From Deltaproteobacteria bacterium (GTDB taxonomy: Bacteria > Desulfobacterota > Binatia > UBA9968): a stretch of 24,362 bases of DNA. Of the stretch, positions 15,161-23,900 are shown piece by piece (the first letter of the stretch is position 1; every line of letters starts with the position of its first letter). The stretch is from assembly GCA_016183145.1 (NCBI GenBank), contig JACPFE010000407.1:1-24362 (forward strand), in the 5' to 3' direction. The position numbers and the translations under genes are program-made. The notes under the pieces are model-generated. The model searched no databases. It saw nothing but the letters and a program-made list of their open reading frames with translations, and was not told the DNA's origin.

Positions 15161-17098
15161 ATGACCCTCGAAGCTCAAGCGCTAAAAAATCAAATGCGCG
15201 TTGAATTACCGCCCAGCGATCATCATAAAAACTTGATCGCCTGCCAAGTCGCCTGCCCGGTGCATACGGACGCGCGCGGTTATGTGCGGGCCATCGCCGA
15301 CGGTGATTTCGAACGGGCTTATTTGATTGCCCGCGGGCCCAATCCCTTCGCATCGATCTGTGGAAGAATTTGCGGCGCGCCTTGTGAGCTGTCCTGCCGC
15401 CGGGGAAAGATTCCACGCACCGATGACGACGGTTCGTTCGTAGCACTAGACCGGCCAATCGCGATCCGCGCGCTCAAAAGATTTGTCTGCGAATCTTACG
15501 GCGCGGAGGCGCGGCCTGCGGAAAACATTTTGGCGGCGCTGCGCGGCCATGTCCCGGCCGTGGCGGCGGATGCCGAAGAGATGGCGTCATGGCTCCGTGC
15601 CGCGACTCGGGGAACTTTTGTGCCCGCCGCCGGCGAGCGGGTCGCGATCATCGGCTCCGGCCCGGCGGGGCTGAGCGCCGCCCATGATCTCGCGCTGCTT
15701 GGATTTAAACCGACGGTGTTCGAGCTGGAGCCGGTGGCCGCCGGAATGCTGGCCGTGGGTGTACCGGAATACCGTCTGCCGCGCGAGCTGATCCGGCGCG
15801 AAGTTGCCGTAATCGAGGCTCTCGGCGTGGAGATTCGTTGCAACAGCAAGATCGGCCGCGAGGTTTCGTTTCGGAAGCTGCGGGACGATTTTTCGGCGGT
15901 GATCATCGCCGTGGGCGCGAAGCGACCGCGGGCTCTCGGTCTTCCCGGCGAGCCGGGCACCGGTGTCTTCGGCGGCGTTGATTTCCTGCGCGCGGTGGCC
16001 CTCGGTGAAAGTTTGGCTTTGGGATCGGATGTGGTCGTCATCGGCGGCGGCAACGTCGCCTATGACGTCGCGCGCACCGTGGTTCGCCAAGCGGCTTATG
16101 ACACCGCGCGAATGGCGGCCCGGCTCGCCGGCACGCGGCGGGTTCGTTTAGTCTCCCTTGAAACATTGGAAGAGATGCCGGCGGATACCCTTGAGATCCT
16201 CGAAGGCGAAGAGGAGGGCATCGAGCGACTCTCCGGTTGGGGGCCGGTCGCGATAAACCGGGGCGATCGGGGCAATGTCGTTGGTTTGGAAATCAAACGG
16301 TGCCTGCGCGTGTATGACGCAGAGCGCCGCTTCGCGCCGCAATTCGACGAAGCGGCCCGCCAAACTCTGGACTGCGATACGGTTCTAATCGCGGCGGGGC
16401 AGGCGCCCGATCTCTCGTTTTTGGCTGAGGGCGGCGCCGATGTCGAGCAGTTCCGTCCCGGCTGGCCGAAAGTCGATGCGATGACGTTGATGACTTCGGG
16501 TAAAGGGGTCTTTGTCGTGGGTGATCTGGCCCATGGACCCAAGCTCTTGATCGACGCGGTGGCCTCCGGCAAGAAGGCGGCCCGCTCGGTCTATCAATAT
16601 ATAACCGGCCGCGCCCTGCACCCGGAAACTTTGATGAGCTTTGTTCAACTCGACCCCTACCAGCGGGAAGCGGGCTACGAACGGATTCAACGAGTAACGC
16701 TGCGCGCTCTGGAGCCCGCAGAGCGCCTCAAGGACTCCAAGGCGCTGGTGGAAATGAGTTTGGAAAAAGATCAGGCGATGCGGGAAGCTTCTCGTTGCCT
16801 GGACTGTGGTGTGACGCCGGTGTTCGACGGCAACCGCTGCATCCTCTGCGGCGGCTGCGCCGATGTCTGTCCAACGCTGTGCTTGAAGATCGTGCCGCTC
16901 TCGGCGCTGAGCCCAGCGCCTGACCTCAACAGACTGTTTGCCGCGCAACTGGGCGATGATTTCGACCTGGAACAAAACTCGGCGATCCTCAAAGACGAAG
17001 ATCGCTGCATCCGTTGCGCGCTCTGTGTCGCTCGCTGTCCCGCCGACGCTATCTCCATGGAGCGAGTGAACTTTTTCACGGAATGGAGGAACCCATGA
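15161..17098 (+). CDS. NAD(P)H-type FAD/multi-[4Fe-4S] oxidoreductase (GltD-like with ferredoxin domain)
   Basis: A 645-residue cytoplasmic protein in three parts. The N-terminal helical domain with C28, C32, C67, C71, C75 and C79 resembles the [4Fe-4S] domain of GltD and dihydropyrimidine dehydrogenase. The central domain has an FAD site G165-S-G-P-A-G170 and an NAD(P) site G295-G-G-N-V-A300. The C-terminal part carries C560-x2-C563-x2-C566-x3-C570 and C616-x2-C619-x2-C622-x3-C626, two ferredoxin-type clusters, preceded by C546-x2-C549. It would pass electrons between NAD(P)H and low-potential carriers or, given its position, the Rieske/cytochrome b complex. The stop overlaps the Rieske start by four bases, which argues against a simple glutamate synthase role. 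No large GltB partner is seen. Confidence 0.85.
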   Translation: MTLEAQALKNQMRVELPPSDHHKNLIACQVACPVHTDARGYVRAIADGDFERAYLIARGPNPFASICGRICGAPCELSCRRGKIPRTDDDGSFVALDRPIAIRALKRFVCESYGAEARPAENILAALRGHVPAVAADAEEMASWLRAATRGTFVPAAGERVAIIGSGPAGLSAAHDLALLGFKPTVFELEPVAAGMLAVGVPEYRLPRELIRREVAVIEALGVEIRCNSKIGREVSFRKLRDDFSAVIIAVGAKRPRALGLPGEPGTGVFGGVDFLRAVALGESLALGSDVVVIGGGNVAYDVARTVVRQAAYDTARMAARLAGTRRVRLVSLETLEEMPADTLEILEGEEEGIERLSGWGPVAINRGDRGNVVGLEIKRCLRVYDAERRFAPQFDEAARQTLDCDTVLIAAGQAPDLSFLAEGGADVEQFRPGWPKVDAMTLMTSGKGVFVVGDLAHGPKLLIDAVASGKKAARSVYQYITGRALHPETLMSFVQLDPYQREAGYERIQRVTLRALEPAERLKDSKALVEMSLEKDQAMREASRCLDCGVTPVFDGNRCILCGGCADVCPTLCLKIVPLSALSPAPDLNRLFAAQLGDDFDLEQNSAILKDEDRCIRCALCVARCPADAISMERVNFFTEWRNP

Positions 17099-17592
17099 CC
17101 ATCGAAGCCAAGCCTACGAACGGTGCTCGATCCCGGCTCGATCCGGAGGCGATGCCGCGCCGGGATTTTCTCGGTCTGACCGCATGGTGGTCGGCGGCGG
17201 CAGCGTTGCTTTTCGGCTTTCTTGGTTCGATGCGCTTGCCGAAGGCAGCGGTTCTACCTTCTCCGTCCAAGAAATTCAAGATCACGCTGCCTGCTTCATT
17301 AGCTTCCGGCCAGGCCTACGTGCCAGCCGGTCGCTCCGCCGCCATCTACAAGGAAGGAATGCAGGTCTATGCTGTTTCCACCATCTGTACGCACTTGGGC
17401 TGCATTGTCAAAGCGACCGATAGCGGATTCGACTGTCCCTGTCACGGCTCAAAGTTCGCGAAGGATGGTGCTGTCCTAAAGGGGCCGGCGCCCAAAGGAT
17501 TGCCGTGGATCGAAGTGAAACATTTGGGCGGCGACAATTTTCTCATCGATGAGGGAAAAAGTGTCGCCGCCGGGACAACGGTGACGGTATGA
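17095..17592 (+). CDS. Rieske [2Fe-2S] protein of a bc-type complex
   Basis: A 165-residue protein starting at an ATG that overlaps the preceding stop (GGAGGA just upstream). An R-R-D-F-L-G twin-arginine motif (22-27) and one hydrophobic helix (about 28-48) give an uncleaved membrane anchor. The Rieske boxes are complete: C98-T-H100-L-G-C103 and C114-P-C116-H117-G-S119, with C98, H100, C114 and H117 as cluster ligands and C103-C116 as the disulphide. This is the standard quinol-oxidising Rieske of cytochrome bc/b6f complexes, not a ring-hydroxylating or arsenite-oxidase type. It accepts electrons from quinol and passes them to cytochrome c. Start and stop overlap its neighbours by four bases, so it is translationally coupled to the oxidoreductase and to cytochrome b. 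Confidence 0.95.
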   Translation: MTIEAKPTNGARSRLDPEAMPRRDFLGLTAWWSAAAALLFGFLGSMRLPKAAVLPSPSKKFKITLPASLASGQAYVPAGRSAAIYKEGMQVYAVSTICTHLGCIVKATDSGFDCPCHGSKFAKDGAVLKGPAPKGLPWIEVKHLGGDNFLIDEGKSVAAGTTVTV

Positions 17593-19157
17593 ACCAAGCG
17601 GCGGAAAAGCCAAACGCGACGGAACCACCGGCCTCGGCTCGTTTCATCGAAAATCTAAAAGCGTTTCCGAATCGCCTGGCGGATACCATGTTCCGGACTG
17701 GGCGACCGCAGTCGGATCGGACCCGCGCAACTTTCGTCTTTGGCAATGTCTTTCTCCATCTGCACTCCGTGCGCACGCACCAGTGGAGCTTGCGGTGGTC
17801 AACCACGTGGGGGCTGGGAATCGCCACCGCCTCGTGCTTTTTCATCCTGCTGCTGACCGGCGTGCTGCTGATGTTCTATTACAAGCCCTATCCGGAGGTC
17901 GCCTACCTTTCCATCAAGGATATTCATTTCGTTGTTCCCACCGGTCGTTTCATGCGCAATATCCACCGCTGGTCGGGCAACATGATGGTTGTGCTCGTTC
18001 TCCTCCACATGGCGCGCGCCTTTTACACCGCCGCCTATCGCGCGCCGCGCGAGTTCAATTGGTTAATCGGCATGGCTCTTTTAGTGATGACCCTCGGTCT
18101 TTCGTTCACAGGTTATCTCCTGCCGTGGGATCAACTAGCCTACTGGGCAATCACCATCGGAGCGAACATCGCGCAATCGCCGCGCGAAGTGACCGACGCC
18201 TTGGGGATCACGGAATGGTTCGATGTCGGCGGACTACAGAAGTTGATTCTCCTGGGCTCCGAAGATGTCGGCGAAGAAGCGCTCATTCGCTTTTATCTGC
18301 TTCACGTCATGATTCTCCCCTTAGCCGTGGTGCTGCTCATGGCCGTGCATTTTTGGCGCATTCGCAAGGACGGCGGAATGACGCGGCCGGCCGACGCGGA
18401 AAAACGGCTCGGTTCTAGAGTGGACGGGGTTTACCCGGTTTTCACGGCGGCGCCGGAGAAAACCTATAGTCTGGCAGCCATCGTCAAGGGGCGAACGGCG
18501 GCCGTTGGAGAGGGACCGGAGTGGACCTTGCCGTCCATGCCTCATCTCATGTTCGCGGAAGCCGCCGTCTTCATGTTGACGATCGCGCTCTCTGTGATCC
18601 TGGCGCTTTTCCTGGATGCCCCGCTAAAGGAAGTGGCGAATCCCGCCGTGCCGGAGAATCCAGCCAAGGCGCCCTGGTATTTCCTCGGCTTGCAAGAGCT
18701 AGTCGCCCATTCCGCTTTCATGGGCGGCATTGGAATTCCATCGATCGTGCTGATCGGTCTCGCGTTGATTCCCTATCTGGATAGGGAAACGGAAGGGACG
18801 GGAAACTGGTTTGGCGGACCGGGCGGCGGGCCGCTGGTTTTCCGCTCCGTGATCGTCGGTTTGGCAGCGGTGGTAGCGTTAGAGGCTCTGGTGATTCGCT
18901 TCGGTTGGCTTCGTCAATGGTGGCCCGCCACCCCTCAGTTGGTGGTTACCCTTCTCAATCCGGGCACGCTGTTGACGGTTTTGTACGCCTGGTACTCTCT
19001 GTGGTGCCTGCGCCGATTTGATTCGACCCGGGCCGGCGCGCTTGCGCTTTTCACCTGCTTTGTTTGCGGCTTTATCGTGCTCACCGTCATTGGAACCTAT
19101 TTCCGCGGACCGAATTGGGATTTCTATTGGTCGCCGTCGCAATGGCCGGGACATTAG
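17589..19157 (+). CDS. Cytochrome b, fused b6/subunit IV type
   Basis: A 522-residue membrane protein that carries both the b6 core and the subunit IV-like helices in one chain. The four heme b ligands are H126 and H140 (14 apart) and H239 and H254 (15 apart), the spacing of cytochrome b6, not of the mitochondrial bc1 cytochrome b. Around the b6 motif G-Y-L-L-P-W-D-Q the match is strong. The Cys that holds heme c_n in chloroplast b6 (residue 35) aligns with G75, so the extra heme is probably absent. The Q-o loop motif P-E-W-Y reads A-P-W-Y (361-364), with Pro for the Glu. The last helices run to the C-terminus (N-W-D-F-Y-W). The complex oxidises quinol with the Rieske protein. ATGA overlap at the start. 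Confidence 0.93.
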   Translation: MNQAAEKPNATEPPASARFIENLKAFPNRLADTMFRTGRPQSDRTRATFVFGNVFLHLHSVRTHQWSLRWSTTWGLGIATASCFFILLLTGVLLMFYYKPYPEVAYLSIKDIHFVVPTGRFMRNIHRWSGNMMVVLVLLHMARAFYTAAYRAPREFNWLIGMALLVMTLGLSFTGYLLPWDQLAYWAITIGANIAQSPREVTDALGITEWFDVGGLQKLILLGSEDVGEEALIRFYLLHVMILPLAVVLLMAVHFWRIRKDGGMTRPADAEKRLGSRVDGVYPVFTAAPEKTYSLAAIVKGRTAAVGEGPEWTLPSMPHLMFAEAAVFMLTIALSVILALFLDAPLKEVANPAVPENPAKAPWYFLGLQELVAHSAFMGGIGIPSIVLIGLALIPYLDRETEGTGNWFGGPGGGPLVFRSVIVGLAAVVALEALVIRFGWLRQWWPATPQLVVTLLNPGTLLTVLYAWYSLWCLRRFDSTRAGALALFTCFVCGFIVLTVIGTYFRGPNWDFYWSPSQWPGH

Positions 19158-19235
19158 CCCTGTGGGATCTCAAATGGCAAATTCCAGATCGGAAAAATTG
19201 AAGTCTACAACCCGGGCGAAGCGAAGGATTTCTTA

Positions 19236-19323
19236 CTTCCCTCTCCCCTTGCGGGTTAGGGTAAGGGGTTTCGTCATGCTGGCACTACCCTCACCTCAAT
19301 CCTCTCCCTCAAGGGAGAGGAAG
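19236..19323. repeat. CTTCCCTCTCCC...GGGAGAGGAAG inverted repeat inside the operon
   Basis: The arms CTTCCCTCTCCC and GGGAGAGGAAG pair across about 88 bases, and the inner GGGTTAGGG/CTACCCTC segments also pair. This is the only long gap (183 bases) in the respiratory run, between cytochrome b and the hexaheme cytochrome. It resembles, from memory, a repeat family common between genes in uncultured proteobacteria. It could act as an mRNA-processing or partial termination point. Confidence 0.75.
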
Positions 19324-19340
19324 TTTTTGAGAAGAAGTCG

Positions 19341-20987
19341 ATGCTCTGCGATACGAGCCGAAAGATGAAAGCGAACAAACACCTATTGCTCTGGTCAAGC
19401 CTGGCGGCGTTGGGCGTGCTTATCTGGGCCGCTGTCGATGAAAACTTCTATCGTGATTGGCGCGTGATTCAGCGGCAGGTTCGGGCGCGGCTGCTCCCGT
19501 CCCAAGCTGATGCATTCGCCATTCGGTTGCGCCAGATCGTCAGCCGCGACACCGGCGCGACGGACCGCTGTGTCAGTTGCCATGTCGGCATGGCGCCGGG
19601 CGAGAGCGGCATCGAGGGCGACCGGCTCTACGGGCGCCATCCAGACGTCGTCCACGATCCGGCGTCCTTCGGCTGCACGGTTTGTCACGGCGGGCAGGGG
19701 CGAGCGACCAGTACCGCCGACGCTCACGGCAAGGTGCCCCACTGGCCGGAGCCGATGGTGCCCAAGGAGTATTCGCTGGCCGGCTGCGGCAGTTGTCACA
19801 CTCACCTCAGTGTTCCCAACCTGGCGGAGCTGCAAAAGGGGAAACTCAATTTCGAGCAGGCCGATTGTCTCGCTTGTCACCGCATGGATGGACGAGGCGG
19901 CACCATGCGTCCCGGCGGGGCGGGCGGACAAGAAGGTCCTGATCTATCCCGCGTCGGCGCCACCGGATTCAAGCAGGATTGGTACGAACATCATTGGGCA
20001 CAGAAGAAAAAGGCTGCTACCGGTCCCTGGGTCTCCGCCTTCGGCGATCTTCCCCCGGCCCAGCGCGGGGCGATCGATGAGTACCTTCGCTCTCGCGTTG
20101 GGGCGCCCGGCTTGGTCGAGGGCAAGGCGCTGTTTCATATGCCGGAGCTGACCGCAGTCGGGAACAAGGATCCGGGACAGGTCAGTTTCGCCCAGGTCCC
20201 AGGCGAGCGCAGCGTCGCCAATTGGCTCAAGCAGCACTTTCGCGCACCTGCTTCAGTCGTCCACCGCTCGGGCATGCCCGAGCTCGGTCTAACCGAGCGG
20301 CAGATCGACCAATTGACGTTTTATTTGTTGTCGCTCAGGCGCCGGACTTCCGGGGAAACTCTCTGGCCGAAAGATCGCATCCGCGCGGAACGTTTCGGCG
20401 CCAGAGAGTTCGCCACCGACGGCGCGACTCTCTATGGAACCTTTTGCGCAGCCTGCCACGGCCAGAAAGGTGAAGGCATGCGTTACCCGGGGTTACCGGA
20501 GTTTCCCGCCATCGCCAACGCTGATTTTTTGCGCTTGGTATCGAATGATTTCCTGCGCGAGCAGATCAAGCAGGGCCGGCCGGGACGCAGGATGCCGGCA
20601 TGGGGAGCCTCGGAAGGCGGTCTGAGCGGAGAAGAGATCGGTCGGCTGGTGACTTATGTGCGCGGTCTTGGAGCCGTTCCGTTTGAAGGCGATTCCCAAC
20701 CGCGCCGGTGGGCCAAGGGTGACCTGGCGCAGGGAGAAAAGTTGTATACCGAAGTTTGCGCCTCCTGTCACGGCGATCGCGGCGAAGGGAAAGTGGCTCC
20801 CGCGCTCAACAACAGAGTGTTTCTGAATCTTGCCACGGACACATATCTGTACAAGACCATTCAAAACGGACGCAGCGGGACATCGATGGCGGGCTTCGGC
20901 GCGGGGTCGTCGGTCCGGCGAACTCTCACGGACGCCGAGACCGCGTCGGTCGTTGCGTTCATTCGAACTTGGGAGGGGAAAAAATGA
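19341..20987 (+). CDS. Membrane-anchored hexaheme cytochrome c
   Basis: A 548-residue protein with one N-terminal helix (about 14-31) that anchors it or serves as signal, followed by six C-x-x-C-H heme sites: C77/C80/H81, C112/C115/H116, C149/C152/H153, C176/C179/H180, C369/C372/H373 and C473/C476/H477. M418 (R-R-M-P-A-W) and M516 (S-M-A-G-F) are good axial ligands for the last two hemes. Between the fourth and fifth hemes, residues about 255-335 look like a cytochrome c fold (V-E-G-K-A-L-F..., G-M-P-E-L-G-L-T-E, L-T-F-Y-L-L-S-L) that has no C-x-x-C-H, so a heme has been lost there. I keep the ATG at 19341 (GAGAAGAAG upstream); 19365 is possible. It overlaps the NXR gene by ATGA, suggesting it is the electron carrier between bc complex and that enzyme. 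Confidence 0.92.
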   Translation: MLCDTSRKMKANKHLLLWSSLAALGVLIWAAVDENFYRDWRVIQRQVRARLLPSQADAFAIRLRQIVSRDTGATDRCVSCHVGMAPGESGIEGDRLYGRHPDVVHDPASFGCTVCHGGQGRATSTADAHGKVPHWPEPMVPKEYSLAGCGSCHTHLSVPNLAELQKGKLNFEQADCLACHRMDGRGGTMRPGGAGGQEGPDLSRVGATGFKQDWYEHHWAQKKKAATGPWVSAFGDLPPAQRGAIDEYLRSRVGAPGLVEGKALFHMPELTAVGNKDPGQVSFAQVPGERSVANWLKQHFRAPASVVHRSGMPELGLTERQIDQLTFYLLSLRRRTSGETLWPKDRIRAERFGAREFATDGATLYGTFCAACHGQKGEGMRYPGLPEFPAIANADFLRLVSNDFLREQIKQGRPGRRMPAWGASEGGLSGEEIGRLVTYVRGLGAVPFEGDSQPRRWAKGDLAQGEKLYTEVCASCHGDRGEGKVAPALNNRVFLNLATDTYLYKTIQNGRSGTSMAGFGAGSSVRRTLTDAETASVVAFIRTWEGKK

Positions 20988-23900
20988 AGAATATGAACCG
21001 CCGGGAATTTTTGGAGTGGGTGGGCGCCGCCGGTTTTTCCGCCTTCGCCGCTTCCGTGAATGAGGCGTGGGCTGTTCAAGCGGTGCAAAATCCGCTGGCC
21101 ACCTATCCCGACCGGGACTGGGAAAAAGTCTACCGCGACCTGTGGAAATATGATTCCAGCTTTACTTTTCTCTGCGCTCCTAACGATACCCATAACTGCA
21201 TTCTGAACGCCTACAGCCGCGACGGCGTGGTGACGCGGATCGGCCCGACGATGAAGTACGGCGAAGCGACGGACCTGTACGGCAGCAAGGTCTCGCACCG
21301 CTGGGACCCGCGCGTCTGCCAGAAGGGGTTGGCGTTGACGCGCCGTTTCTACGGCGACCGGCGGCTGCGCTACCCGATGGTGCGCAAAGGCTTTAAGGCC
21401 TGGCTCGATAAAGGATTCCCGCGCGGGAAAGACGGCCAGCCGCCCAAAGAGTATTTCAATCGAGGCCGGGACGAGTGGCTGCGCATTACCCATGAGCAGG
21501 CCGCGGACATGGTTGCGGCGGCGCTGGTCAACATCGCGACCACCTACAGCGGCGAAAACGGACAGAAGCTCCTCCTGCAACAGGGTTACGACGAGGAAAT
21601 CGTCAAGGCCGCGCGCGGAGCAGGGACCCAAGTGCTCAAATTCCGCGGCGGCATGCCGCTGCTCGGTCTCACTCGCGTGTTCGGCTTGTATCGCTTGGCT
21701 AACTCGATGGCGCTGCTCGATCACAAAATCCGCGGCGTGAAGCCCGATGACGCTCTGGGCGGACGGGGCTGGGATAACTATTCCTGGCACACCGATCTGC
21801 CGCCCGGCCATCCGATGGTGACCGGCCAGCAGACCGTGGAGTTCGATCTGCACGCCGTCGAGCAGGCGCGCATGGTGATCGTATGGGGTATGAATTGGGT
21901 CACCACCAAGATGCCCGACACCCACTGGCTGACCGAGGCCCGGCTCAAAGGGACCAAGGTCGTGGTGATCGCCTGCGAGTATTCCTCGACCAGCATCAAA
22001 GCCGACGACGCCATCGTCGTCCGTCCCGGCACCACGCCGGCACTGGCCCTGGGGCTGTGTCATATCATTATGCGCGAAAAACTTTACGACGCCGACTACG
22101 TGCGGCGCTTCACCGACCTGCCGTTGCTGGTGCGCGCGGATAATTTAAAGCTCCTGCGCGCCGAAGAAGTTTTCGGCACCAAGCCGGCGACGCTCAAAAA
22201 CCAGACGAAAACCGTCGGCAAGGGCGATAAAATCCAGCCGCCGGGCGCGCAGACCGACATCCTCATTCCTGAAAGCTTGCGCGAAGCCTGGGGCGATTTT
22301 ATCTGGTGGAATCGTAAAACGTCCAAGCCGGAAGCGATCTCGCGCGATCAGGTGGGAAAGTTTTCCCTGGTGGGCGATCCACTGCTGGAAGGTTTGGTGG
22401 AAGTTACGCTAAAGGACGGCAAGAAAATCGCCTGCCGCCCGATCTTCGACGTGATCGCCGAATATGCCAAGCACTTCGATCCCAAAACGACCGAAGAGAT
22501 CACCTGGGCGCCGGCGGCGGCGGTTGAAAGTCTGGCGCGGGAGATCGCCAAAGTGCCGGGCACCACGCTGTTCGCCATCGGCATGGGACCGAACCAGTTT
22601 TTCAACAATGATAATAAAGACCGCACGCAGTTTCTCCTCGCGGCACTCACCGGCAACATCGGCAAGCTGACCGGCAACGTCGGCTCCTATGCCGGCAATT
22701 ATCGCGTGGCGATGTTCAACGGCGTGCCCCAGTACATCAACGAGAACCCGTTCGACATCGAGCTCGACGGCGCCAAACCGGCGCGCCCGAAGCAGTATTG
22801 GCGGCCCGAGTCGGCGCACTACTACAATCACGAGGATCATCCCCTCAAGATGGGCAAGACCATGATCACCGGCAAGACGCATATGCCGACGCCGACCAAG
22901 TCGCTGTGGTTCGCCAACGCGAATTCGATCCTGGGCAACGTCAAGTGGCACTACAACACCGTCGTCAACGTGCTGCCGAAAATGGAAATGATCGCGCTTC
23001 AGGAGTGGTGGTGGTCGACTTCCTGTGAATGGGCGGATGTGGTTCTCGCGGTGGACAGTTGGGCCGAGTTGAAACAGCCCGATATGTGCTGCTCGGTGAC
23101 CAACCCATTCCTCACGGTCTTTCCGCGCACTCCCTTAGAGAGGCTCTTCGAGACGCGCGGCGATATCGAGTGTCTGGCGCTGGTGGGGAAACAGTTGGCG
23201 AAACGAACCGGGGATGCGCGTTTTGCCGACATGTGGAAGTTCGTCGATGAGAAAAACGTCGAAGTCTATTTGCAACGCATTCTCGATTTCTCGTCTACCA
23301 CCAAGGGCTACAAATTTACCGACTTGGAAGAAAAAGCGAAAAAAGGCGTCCCCGCTCTCATGATGACGCGGACCAATCCCAAGACCGTGGGCTACGAGCA
23401 GGTTTACGACTCCCGTCCCTGGTACACCAAGACCGGGCGGCTGGAGTTCTACCGCGAAGAAGATGAGTTCATCGATGCCGGCGAAAACCTGCCGGTGCAT
23501 CGCGAACCGGTGGATTCGACCTTCTACGAACCCAACGTGATCGTCGCCCCGGCGCATCCCTTCATCAAGGCCAAGGGGCCCGAAAGCTACGGCGTCAAAA
23601 AAGACGATCTTTCCAACGAAACGCGCCAGGGGAGAAACGTCGTCAAGAGTTGGGCGGAAGTCAAAAAGACCACCCATCCGTTGGCCAAGGACGGTTACAA
23701 ATTTGTCTTTCACACGCCGAAGTACCGCCACGGCGCCCACACCATGCCGATCGACACCGACATGGTGGCGATGCTCTTCGGCCCCTTCGGCGACGTCTAC
23801 CGCCATGACAAGCGCCAGCCTTTCGTCGCCGAAGGCTATGTCGATATCCATCCCGACGACGCCAAGTCGTTGTCGATCGAAGATGGCGATTACGTCTGGA

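Noticed and set aside
17095..17592. Rieske oxygenase or arsenite-oxidase small subunit
   Set aside because: The protein is short with a single membrane anchor, has the disulphide Cys pair in both boxes and sits directly before cytochrome b.
20861..22063. A 400-residue open frame on the minus strand, antisense to the hexaheme cytochrome and NXR gene
   Set aside because: It lies opposite strongly conserved coding sequence, has a low-complexity composition typical of antisense frames in high-GC DNA and no recognisable domain.
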